The notes below the pieces were generated by a model. The model was not told where the DNA came from. It saw only the letters and a list, made by a program, of their open reading frames with translations, and did no database searches. Below, piece by piece: positions 1 to 10,499 of a DNA stretch of 64,000 bases (position 1 is the first letter of the stretch; each line of letters begins with the position of its first letter). Made by a program: the position numbers and the translations under genes. The DNA comes from Seriola aureovittata (lineage: Eukaryota; Chordata; Actinopteri; Carangiformes; Carangidae): assembly GCF_021018895.1 (NCBI RefSeq), contig NC_079383.1:19424353-19488352 (forward strand), in the 5' to 3' direction.

Positions 1-450
1 AAACACAATGATGTGGGCGATAGGGCGACAGTCTACAATGTGATTTGTTTTCTCCGATTCTGTGCTGAAGCATCACTGTGGAAAAAAATCTTTCTTATTA
101 TATTTTCTTTTTTTTCCCCCAGCAGAACTGCAAATCCTTCTGGAGATTTTCATGAGAGTGGTATGAAGCCCGCTGCTGATTGTTGTTGTTGATGCACTAT
201 GTGACTGAGTGGGATTCACAGAATGGAAGATGGTGGCAGAAAAAACACTCTATAGAGAGCAACTGCTTACGTGCAATAATGGGGGTGCTCAATCTGTGTA
301 AAGCACAATAAAAGAGAAGACGGAAATCCTCACGCAATGCTGAGCAATGACTGTTTATGATGTGTTCTATGCAAATGGCTCTGCACTGTAGATAACGCAA
401 TCTAAGGCTGGGCGTGATTCCATCACAGCGTCTTAAATTCAACAATCTTA

Positions 451-452
<2 letters not shown>

Positions 453-486
<34 letters not shown>
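453..486. repeat. (TG)17 microsatellite
   Basis: Uninterrupted TG dinucleotide array of 34 bases. It creates a spurious cysteine/valine-rich open frame on the plus strand. Confidence 0.98.
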
Positions 487-487
<1 letters not shown>

Positions 488-777
488 ACTTTCAGAAATG
501 CAGACTGTACACAGACCTAAACTAAAGCAAACCTCTTGCTCGTTGGGATTTCAGCATGACACGCTGTGCAGCAAAAGCGATTTTGGTAACGGTAAAGGTC
601 TCATCAAAACATCCGCGCAATTTTGTTCCATTATCTGTTATACAAGAAGCGACGCAGGTGCTCAGTGAGGCATCAAATCACGCAGTGTAACTCGGACCAA
701 CAACTCATTTCCAGCTGGCAAATTTATCTTCAAATTCAGTCAACCTTTTTCGGAGCGTCGGTGGGGGGAGGAAAAAC

Positions 778-796
778 TTTTTTTTTTTTTTTTTTT
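778..796. repeat. Poly(T) tract, 19 bases
   Basis: Uninterrupted T run following a G-rich stretch. Read on the minus strand it is an A tail, but no retroposed body is recognisable next to it. Confidence 0.95.
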
Positions 797-2446
797 ATCA
801 AAAATTAGTGACCTTTCTACTTTGCTAGACAGACAAGAGAGACAAGAAAAGTCCATGCTCTCAGCTCTCACCTGTCTGGAGGAAATAGGTAGTAGGAGAG
901 TTCAGTGGACTGTCCCAGTAAATGCTCAGCTCTGCCAGAGCGAGCCAACAGACACAACAAACAGTGGACAGGAGCTGCAGCTGAAATTGCTTCCCTTACT
1001 TCCTCTCCACGTTCTGCTACAGTAATATCCGGCACGCTGAAAGCTCTATCACCTCGTTACACTGACTAAAAAGTCAATGTCAAACAGCATTTCCATATAG
1101 ATCAACATCTCTGTGGGAACATGTTGACACTCAGAAGCTATCCAAAAACATAAGAATTCTCCGAAGCTCCCTCTCGGAAGAGAATGAGCAGCATCCTTGA
1201 GAGGATCCATACCTTTGCCGGGGGTTGAGCATGAGGACACCCAACAATTTAACCATCAAAAAAAAAAAGAGGACAGAAACAGGACAGAAACCCCCCCACC
1301 CCCCCACCAGGGATTTGAGTCACTTCTTTCCTGACTAGGCTCCGAGAGAAAGATCACTTATTCAGCCTGGGTAAAGGGTGCAGACACAGACTGAAAACCT
1401 TCCCTAACCTTCCCAATCATGCCTCTGTCATCTGTAATTATAATAATGATTGGACAAATTAGCTAGACCTTATGCACTGCAGTAAATGACAGGGTGATTA
1501 CAAGTGACGATGGCGGAAGAGAGACGAGGTATAAAACAAAGCAAGAGGAGACAGACATCAGAGTCTTGCAGCAGCAGTAAATAAATAACACAGAAGGCTG
1601 GAGGAGAATTCACTGACAGGGCATCTTGAAGCGTGACCAAAACATGACAGAAAAAACAAGAAAAAAGTATGGGACAGTGTAGATGGATCCAGGCCCAAAC
1701 TCGAATAAAAACAAGATCCTGGTGTTTTCTAGTTTCTCAGCAGCTGTCATGTTTAAATCTGCGGAGCAAGCACAGGCATCATCAGTGTTGATTTGGCCCT
1801 GGGAGTGTAAGACTTGACACTACGCCAATGTTTCTTTCAAAGTACACAACTACAAAAGTCGCAACAAGCACGAGAACTCTTAGATCTGCAGTGCACTTGG
1901 CTTTTATCTCCTTTGAACCCCGGTGTTGGAATCAAGGCTCAGAGGCGGCGGGTCTTTCCGTCGTGCGGTCCTTCAGCACCACTGACCAGGTCGAGAATCT
2001 ACGAGTTGTTATTCATGTTGAAGTTCTATCCACACACCAGCAGCAGGGAGCTTTTAAACAAATGTTGTGCTTTCTCTTCATAAACACTTGTCTGTAAATT
2101 TGTCATCAGCAGGATGAATTACTGCAATGTCCTTTTCGCTCACTTGTTAAAAAAATGCAGCAGCTGTTGTCTCAACAAGGACCAACAAAAATAATCCACT
2201 TCACAAACACTGATTTGAGAATTGAGTTTAAAAAGTATCACAAACACCAGGATGAAAACTGCCTACTCTGGTTGAAAGCTTCATCTCTGACCCCACACAC
2301 ACACACTTAAAACAACAAAAACACACTTCATTTTTTCACCTACTGAATTTTGAATTTTAAGTCAATTAAAGTCATGTTAAATGAATAAAAGTTTTAATGA
2401 CAAAAAAACAAACAAAAAAAAAGTCCTGGTTCCAAATTTCAGCTTG

Positions 2447-2450
<4 letters not shown>

Positions 2451-2483
<33 letters not shown>

Positions 2484-2516
2484 TATGTATATGTATATAT
2501 ATATATATACACATGT
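2451..2516. repeat. Compound (CA)n-(TATG)n-(TA)n microsatellite
   Basis: About 13 CA units are followed directly by TATG/TATA units and then a short TA run ending in ACACATGT. The three adjacent simple motifs are alternating pyrimidine-purine throughout, the type of tract that can adopt left-handed or cruciform structures. Confidence 0.95.
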
Positions 2517-3339
2517 AAAAAGTGACATTTTGCAAGACAATTAGTAAACTGTGTACATCTCCAAAATGACTAAAACATAATTTACATTTTTTAAGGAATA
2601 ATATCTTTTTCTTTTCTTTTTTTAACAAGAAATAATCTCTTGGAGATAGTAACAACCATAAAATGAGGGAATATCAATTTGGGTAAGCACGTGTCCAAAA
2701 ACCTCTATCTTTATATCCAAACCTCTCCAAACAACAATATAAGGATCACTATGTTCTGTTTTCTTTTGGCTGCTTTACTGCTATTTACAATAACTTTCAA
2801 CATTACCTTTCACTTTGGGTCGAAAGTTTATTCCCTTTCATTTTACTTAGCTGTAGTTATTGAGCGTTGGGTTCTGAGTGCTGCTAAAACGCTGGTGACC
2901 TACGCTTGGCACTGTGCCTGAACGCATCCTACATAGACCCAAACAGACGACCGAAGCTGCTGCTGCTCTGCTGACGTGCTGCTTGCACCGCGACCTACGT
3001 GGAAACATGCGTGAAGTCATGTTGCACTGTTGCGCCACACTGCAGCACCACCGGAGTTGATCACACGGCTGCTATCAATTTCAAATTCCCACAGCTTGTT
3101 CTAAATATGGCAGTAAAGCCTGTAACAGCCAGGCTTCTGATTTGAGGTTTACAACAACAACACCAATCTTCCTTTTTTTTGTGTGTGTGTTTTGTTTCTT
3201 TATCTACATGGAATTGTGCATTACAAATCCATTTTAACTTGTACTATTTCAAAATGAACTGACATGATGGCAAAACAAAAGCAAAACAAATTGAAGTCTG
3301 AGTGAAAAGAGAGATTTTTTTGGCCATGGGAAAGGCTGT

Positions 3340-3590
3340 ACCACGTGAGTAACTGCTCCATTAATGATAGATTTATGGGATGCTAAACCCGAGATGAAGC
3401 CTTGGCCCATCTCCTTTTGGTGCTTTAATACGTTAAACTATAACATCTTGTGCGCATGTGTGGGCTCCATGTATTCTCCCACTAGATAAAATGATAATGC
3501 CTCCAGGCTCCAGCATTAGAGATGGTACAGGTCATTAATTCAGATCCTCAATGAACACACTAAAGCTTTACAGCATGCAGGGTGTCTGTC
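3340..3590. promoter_or_regulatory. Possible conserved non-coding element
   Basis: Unique, moderately AT-rich sequence with no simple repeat. It has homeodomain-like and E-box-like words, for example TCATTAAT near 3533 and CACGTG near 3341. The appearance resembles vertebrate developmental enhancers, but this is a judgement from texture only. No alignment was possible and no target gene is visible in the window. Confidence 0.2.
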
Positions 3591-3599
3591 ATCTAAGGG

Positions 3600-3601
<2 letters not shown>

Positions 3602-3637
<36 letters not shown>
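3602..3637. repeat. (TG)18 microsatellite
   Basis: Uninterrupted 36-base TG array. Confidence 0.98.
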
Positions 3638-3638
<1 letters not shown>

Positions 3639-4952
3639 ATATCTTCTGCACTTTCACGCATATTTTCATCTGTTTAATTATACAATGCAGAAAGTTAATA
3701 GTGTTGCCAAAAATACCACATTGTCATTAGGCATGCACCTTAATACACTGATGACGCAATGCTATTAGCGATGCAGAGGAAAGGAGATACTGAGAACCTA
3801 TAGAAAGGATGCAGAGAGGGAATACTACTAACAACAGACTGCAGCAAATGCACTATAGCAACAGGATGAAATGAGTCAAACAGCATTTAACTTTGATATG
3901 AAATACTTTTAATTCATGCATTTACAGAGAGGGACCCAGACAAGCAGCCGGAGGTGTGCAGGGCTCGCTCGCTGACACTTCACAGACACAAGCTGGCAAT
4001 GAAGTGGATCAAACCTTTAACCTCGGGGGGGGGGGGGACGACAGACCGTTCAACAACAGGTGCGAATCATCATCAAACGATTCGGAGAAACAACCCTCAG
4101 CACGGGAAAAGGTCTGATGCTGTCTGAAGCAGCGGGTCGCAGCAGGAGCTGATAGCCGCCGCCGCCGGGACACGTTTATCATTAAGCATTTAAGTCGCCA
4201 CTTTTATCCTTCATATATATACTTCAAATGAGGGAGCAGCTGAAGGATGAACGATGTGACACGAGGTTTGAGAGACACATTAAAAATAAAAAACACTAAA
4301 GTTATTTAAAACAAGCAAAACTCTGCTGCTGAATTAAGTGTAGATTACTGTACATTAAAAAGAGACAGATACATATATGTAATATTTTTTTGATAGTTGT
4401 TTTTTATAAAAGACATTTCATAAATATTCATGATGTTTGAGCCTGATGACTATAGTTTTAATTACTGCATTGAATTTCACACTATAATATCCATCTCCAC
4501 ATGAATAAAGCAGTAAAAAGGTGTCATTTCTGCCCATTTTAACGGTGCAAAGATGTGATTCTAATCCTCAAATAGAGGGATTCTGAATCCCCGCTTCTTT
4601 CATCCGCCTCAAATGGACTTCATTTCTGCAAAAATATGAACAGATTAATCTCAAATCCAAATCCTCTGCTATTTTTTAAGTGGTTTTAAGTACACATGGA
4701 TTCTGTTTTTTTTTTTTCATGCCTTTTTCTTGATCAGACTTTTGAAAGAAAGAAAGGACTCCACATCAAATGCCCGTTTCCAGAGCTCAGTGCTTCACAG
4801 GTCAGAGAACATCAATGCCACGCGAATGCATCCAATCCCATTTGAACAATCTTGTTGTTGTCATACAACGAGGCGCGGCGATAGCGGCTGTACATAAACA
4901 AGCTGTCTTGTTTGTTACTCGCAACAGGAGAACTAATTTTCAGCTGGTCAAC

Positions 4953-4956
4953 GTGT

Positions 4957-4992
<36 letters not shown>
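4953..4992. repeat. (GT)n microsatellite
   Basis: GT array of about 40 bases with a single A interruption near its 5' end. Confidence 0.97.
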
Positions 4993-4995
<3 letters not shown>

Positions 4996-5580
4996 TGTTG
5001 TTCTTGAGTGTCTTCTGCCTCGTTTGTTTGATTTGCGAGTGAATCTCTTCCAGTCCATTAGAGAGATGCTAGGAGGGCACCACCGCCAGCTGACCTCTCT
5101 CTGCAGAGTTTGCACTAAATCACATCTCCGTACAATAACACAGACTACCCACTGCCTGTGCCAGATGAGTCAGTGTGTATGGCACCGAGCCGCTGTAACA
5201 AGGTGGAAATGAACCTGTGGGAATGTTTCTTGTGATGCACAATGCACACGCTGGCATGATTTGCATGTGATGAAAAGGCCTCCTGAACCTGAATCTGATG
5301 CACAACGACCCAACAAAACCCAGGAGTGCATCACCAGCCCCACAACTAACAATATATGTACTTCACATATGATTTCCTGCTGCAGCCTCAGACGAAATGC
5401 CCATTTACATGTAAGTGCACATTCTGTAGAGGCAATTAAACATCTACTCTGTATTATTTTCCCTTGTCACTATGGAAACAGCAAGATTGATTAGGGTTTT
5501 CATATGTGAGCGTCCCCCAACAGTTACAGCTTCTCTGCTTGGTGAACATGCATCATGACATGGCTAAACAAGTGATGAGG

Positions 5581-5619
5581 CGCACGCACGCACGCACATG
5601 CACACGCACACACACACAT
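5581..5619. repeat. CGCA/CACA imperfect microsatellite
   Basis: Begins with about four CGCA units and grades into CA units. This matches CA-repeat decay or expansion with CpG retention. Confidence 0.9.
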
Positions 5620-5792
5620 AAGAGAAAAGAGTTTCCTGCTTGCCTCTCATGTATAATGCATGAAGGCAAATGTTTTATTTTTTGTTTTTTTTCTCCTATT
5701 TTGTCAGTCTCAACACACAAGTCTTCTTTAGGAAACAAGAACAATTCAGAGTACAAGGCAGAGTTTCTCCTCATTTCATCACTTCTCCTGTG

Positions 5793-5796
<4 letters not shown>

Positions 5797-5836
<40 letters not shown>

Positions 5837-5857
5837 TGTGTGGGTGTGTGTGTGTGT
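5797..5857. repeat. (TG)n microsatellite with GGG interruptions
   Basis: About 61 bases of TG units with two TGGG interruptions in the 3' half. It is the source of the apparent long open frames on both strands in this interval. Confidence 0.97.
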
Positions 5858-7058
5858 CGACGCGTCTGTCAAGGGAGGCAAAAATGTATCCAGAAAAATG
5901 TTACAGTGGCTCAGCTGAATCAAAGATTTACCTTCATCTCTATACCTCACCAGTGCCACGAATACACACCGGAGATAAATTACTTCTAGTGGAGGCGAAG
6001 ATCTGCTTAGACTATGCTGCAGGTAATAAATGAAGGAGCTGTGTGGTCATTCTTCTGAGTGTTACGTTTCTGCTGCTTTAATAACAGATGTCTATTCACC
6101 GGGAAATCTTCCGGCACATCATTAGCCAAGTATCTGAAGCCGTACCTTTGTGTGCAAATGTGTGATGTACTGACCCGACTGGCAGGTCGCAGACCTCTGT
6201 CAGTGACAACGTCTAAAATAAGCTGTGGAGCTCAAGTCAATAGTATTACTTCCACAGTTCTTTCAGTCTCAATAGACTTTAGAAACCTTAAGTTACATTA
6301 AATATGTGTAAAAGGCTTTTGTTTGCACAAGTCACCATTCTGCAGAGTTAATCTAACACTTAGAGGAGAACCTGCCTCACAGTCAGATCAGCTCGTTATT
6401 TTTTTCTCTGTTTGGCCGGGCTGCCGACTGCAAGTCATATATTCATTAATTCCTATTGACACAGAATGTAACACACAATTTAATGTTCTGTAATTTTTTC
6501 TGTCAACTTCAGCTAAGTTGTACAAAGAATGTGCCGTGGCTGCCGCAGCAGTCGAGTGGGTGCTCAAAAAACAAAACAAAAGAAACCACAAGAACCCAAC
6601 GTGAAAAACTAACGCTCACTCGTTCAATCTACATGTATGCACCACAGGATGGCTGAGGGTTCATCAATTATCCAGTGAGGACTGGACACATAAATGACCA
6701 GCTTCTAAAGAATGGATCCCGCCCAGAAATTACTAAATGAAAGTGCGGTAGCTTTCCTGGTTTAATTCTGGCAGGGAGTGTTTGTTGCATGTGATCTCCT
6801 TCTCTCTGTACCCATGATTCTTGTCTGTCTCCTCTGTCAAATGGAGACAAAATGAAATTAATAAATAAGCAAAGTAGATACCAAAAATAAATAACAAAAA
6901 AATCAAAATTAAAATCAGCAATAAAAACTACGACACAAACAATAATATAAATCTCATCCCTAAACAACAAATAAGGTAGTCTGCAAGCACCTGTCAAAAC
7001 CCATATGACCATCACAAAAATATTCATTTTATTTTTCAACAATGATAAAATTTTAAAG

Positions 7059-7061
<3 letters not shown>

Positions 7062-7089
<28 letters not shown>
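7062..7089. repeat. Poly(A) tract, 28 bases
   Basis: Uninterrupted A run downstream of an AT-rich stretch. It could be the tail of an old retroposed copy on the plus strand, but no body or target-site duplication is evident. Confidence 0.95.
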
Positions 7090-7092
<3 letters not shown>

Positions 7093-7525
7093 TGTAAATT
7101 TCCACCAGGAGCATGATGGGAAATAAACTTAAAGGAATCTAGTCTTGCAAATAGTGACCGTGCAAGATTCCCAGTCTTGACTAAATCCTTGAGAAAAAAA
7201 ACTGTACGAGATGGAGTGTATGTGTGTGTGTATGGTAGGCTTTATATGTTTTACAGCTGTTCAAGAAGAAAAGTCAAGGTCACAATGTGCTGCTTGCCTG
7301 AAAAAAATGACTTTTTCTTGATGAGGACAGTCTCAGTATTTACAACCAAACAAACCAGCACCAAATTCATTTTTTATGAGACGCATGTTTGCACCTCAGA
7401 CTTACTTGACATTATCAAGCAGCCTGTAAAGCATTTTGATTGGAACCACTCCAGCTGCAAACTAACTAAGAAAGTCATCTGAGTCACTGTGGGGAAGGAG
7501 AGTTGGGGAGAATACAGAAAACCAG

Positions 7526-7690
7526 AGGGGGGGCGGGAGGGCAGCGGGGGGGGGTTGGGGGCAGAGAGAAAGTCGGGTGGGAAGATTTCACTGCAGAGCA
7601 CTGCACGTCCCCTCGGCCCACACTCGAGAGCGATTGGTATTCACTGCGGCCGGGCGGCAGTGCCAGTGCGCGCCGCATCTCTCAGGAACA
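7526..7690. promoter_or_regulatory. G-quadruplex-prone, CpG-bearing patch
   Basis: The first 35 bases hold four or more G runs with short loops, including GGGCGGGAGGG, which is both GC-box-like and able to form a G-quadruplex. The following 130 bases carry a local CpG cluster around GGCCGGGCGGC and GCGCGCCGC. No TATA box or confident transcript start is visible. It could be a minor promoter or enhancer, or simply a G-rich island. Confidence 0.3.
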
Positions 7691-7699
7691 TTAAGAATT

Positions 7700-10460
7700 G
7701 AAAAGTATCTTCCCCATTGTTCTTATCTATCAGCCTTCATTCCATAACGCGCACTCGTAGTGCCACTCCAGCGAAATAAATTGCCGTCATGGAAACAATA
7801 TGAACCGGCAGACGCACTCGCTTCCTGGAAATGAAATGCCCCACAACCCACTGCTTCCAGGCGCAGGGGTCTAATAAAAAGAGGCTGCTGCTCCTGTTGA
7901 TGTTTACCCAGGCTAATGTATTCTGGCCTGCTGTTTTTTTTTATTTTTATTTTTTTTATCGCCGTCTCCAACAAAATATGAACATTCATGTAGAAAGAAT
8001 AGACTTCCAGTGTCTTATCATTGGTATAATATTTAGCTGAAGTACTCTTCTGATGAAAAATGTGATATTTAAGAGCCGTCTTTTCATTTTCTGAAATGAT
8101 TATTTTTTTTTTTAAATCACCTGGTTTCTCTCCTGCGGCTGCTTAAAGAAGTCACTTCACTTGCAAACGCAGTCACTGTTGCTGTGAGAGACAGAAGAGG
8201 CAGGACATTGATGGCTACTTTAATGTATTATGAACACCACAGCGCCCCAGTGACTGCGTGCTGGATGCTCAAATACTCTCAGAGAGCTCTCTGTAGAGGC
8301 CCAGGGGACTCAACAAAAAAAAAAAAAAATCATTCAGAATAATATATCAAAATTCTGTTACGAATCCCGTGGGTACGGCGGTGTGTACACAGGGCATTTC
8401 CATCTATCAATCTAGTTTTGTTTGTGCGGCCTCTCATTGGGTTTCCGCGGCAACGCTGTCAAAAGGTGCAGAAATAATTCACCGCTTACCCTCTATCTGG
8501 CCACCTGTTGCTACTGCTACAGCACAATTGTTCATGAAAATGGGAGCGCGTGCTTTGCATGTCAGAGAAGCCACTGAGCGATTTAACAGATTTATAAGTA
8601 CTGTGTTTATTTAATAAAGTAGTGGTTAGGGTTTTAGTGCTCATCATTCACAATCCAAGAGTCACCATATAGCTTCATATTACTTATTCAAGGCAGTTCT
8701 AAGTGCTGGACGAAGCATATGTTTACTACAGGTGTGACTGAGATGGACTTCATATGGTTTTTCCATAACAGGCTATCAGTGGAGCTGTGATTACAGTCTC
8801 CTGCAGCAAATAAGTACAACCTTTTGTACATGCAGTACGACTGAACTGAGCTAATTTGTGTATATGACTCATTGCCACGTTCCTGCATTGAGGTACATTA
8901 CTGTATGTTTGCAGCACTTGCATCACCAACTGCCTAGTAACTGCATGTGGCGTCATAACGGCCCAGGAGGGCGTTAGCTGTGAACGAATATAACCGACAC
9001 AAGGCCAGGTCAGTTCTTCTGTAACAGAGACAAACAAATATCATCTGATCATCAGCCACTGCTGAGATGACGCCACTGTGGCCGCCACAGAGTGTCTGAT
9101 GTTGTCTGAAAGCACATTAGTCTGAGAGCATGTGTGTCCTTTTTGTGCCCATTTCAGGTCATAGCAGACTGGTAAAAAGGCTCCTCATTCACGGATCATT
9201 AGAGTTCACCTACAGGACGCGTGATTACTGTCAGACTCGGTATGGGTCGAAAATTCAGTAACAACGGCAACAAAGTCAAAAAATTGTGTCCCTGTTTCTC
9301 TGGATAATCCACACACCTTACTGTGTTTGCACAGGATCTATTTTCTTTTTTGCTACCAAAGAAATAGTCCCTATGGAAAATGTTGACTGTTTGCTGTTTG
9401 GATGATGTAAAATAAGCAGGAGACGAAACTTGGATAAAAAAATGCTGCTGTTTAAAATACCACATTTCTTCCAACGCTGTTAGCACCACTAATAAACATC
9501 CATTCACTTTTTTTTGTATTAATGTAACAGAGTTTTTACAGTGTGTGATTCTATTTGCAATAACTTGCGATGGTTTTGTAAAGGTGTATTAATTCATGTA
9601 TCCATGGAGATTTATTGGTTTAGTGGGGTCTTCTCTTTGTGGATAAATCCAACTGTGACAGGTTCCCAGTTCACGAGATACGTGCCCAAGGGGGGCTGCT
9701 AAGCTCAGCGCAATGTACAAATATCATCTAATAAAACCAGTATGTCTTCTGTATGAATATATGAGCAGTGTGACCTATTGAGGTGTCACTGAGAAGTGTT
9801 ATGAATGTGTGCACTTTTCAAACACTAAATTGGTCATACATCCAGTTACACTGGAGTCTCACTGAGCTCAGTTACATTACTCATTACACTTATGATTACT
9901 TAGTGCATTAGTGCCAATTTAATCCAGCTCTGACACGGCTGTGAAACAGTAAACAGTGAGGAGATGAAATGACAGTCACAGTGATGCTGGATCATTCCTG
10001 TGAATCCCTATAGACACTCTGAATTCAGTGTGGTGCACTAACAATGACAACTACTATACAGAAAGATAATTACAAAATGTTAATATACTGAGAGGCTTCT
10101 GCTGAGAAAATAAAACAATAGTTTAAATGGGGTTTGATTTCATAAAAATTCAAAGGATTATAACTTTAAAATGCAAAAAGCTCATGGATCAGCAACATTA
10201 AAGACGCTCTTAGACATGAACCATTCGGTCTAGACACGGTCAGTGAATGCCTGGGTCATCTGCGTCAACCAAAAGAAAAATAAATAAGAAAAACAACAAG
10301 TGTGGAAATAGTGGACGGTGGACAGTGGAGGAAGGTAGAAGTGGGATCTGTCTGCCGCCTCAGTACCTGTGGAGGTTTTATAGCTGCTGCTTCCCTCAGT
10401 CTCAGGATACATGCTGTTTGAAGGTAGACAGCTCATTGGGTTTTCCGGGCATGAACCTGA
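7700..10460. other. Gene-free stretch
   Basis: No supportable gene. The stretch contains short T and A runs (7925-7960, about 8101-8114, about 8315-8328) and otherwise unique sequence. Open frames here stay below 107 codons and show no recognisable motif. Confidence 0.6.
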
Positions 10461-10468
10461 CCAACTGA

Positions 10469-10496
10469 GGGAGGGTGGGTGGGGGGTGGGGGGTGG
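10469..10496 (+). repeat. G-quadruplex-forming G-run cluster
   Basis: Six runs of two to six G separated by single A or T bases on the plus strand. This fits the standard quadruplex pattern (four or more G3+ runs with short loops) very well. Confidence 0.8.
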
Positions 10497-10499
10497 CCC

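Larger units (their letters stand above)
1..2450. other. Gene-free stretch
   Basis: I see no supportable gene here: all frames are broken by stops and the longest open frames are under 95 codons with no recognisable domain. It contains a TG microsatellite, a T tract, paired C runs at about 1291-1308 and a short CA run near 2295. On the minus strand a good donor-like word (CAGGTGAGAG) ends near 866, but no matching coding frame or convincing acceptor lies upstream of it. Confidence 0.6.
2517..4950. other. Gene-free stretch
   Basis: No gene is supportable. The stretch holds a TG microsatellite, a 13-base G run at 4025-4037 and a small CpG-containing patch with GCCGCCGCCGCC near 4156. The part at about 3340-3590 is described separately as possible regulatory sequence. 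Confidence 0.6.
4993..7525. other. Gene-free stretch
   Basis: No supportable gene. Open frames of up to 175 codons in this stretch run through the TG array at 5797-5857 or the A tract at 7062-7089 and have no domain character. Outside those arrays the sequence is ordinary unique DNA. Confidence 0.6.

Noticed and set aside
861..1030. Minus-strand donor-like CAGGTGAGAG suggesting an exon
   Set aside because: No open frame or convincing acceptor upstream; it could at best be untranslated, and I cannot support it.
5506..6033. 175-codon plus-strand open frame
   Set aside because: Its middle is the TG microsatellite at 5797-5857; the flanks have no domain or splice signals.
6668..7114. 148-codon minus-strand open frame rich in phenylalanine, isoleucine and leucine
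   Set aside because: Produced by an A tract and AT-rich sequence; the apparent membrane segments are composition effects.
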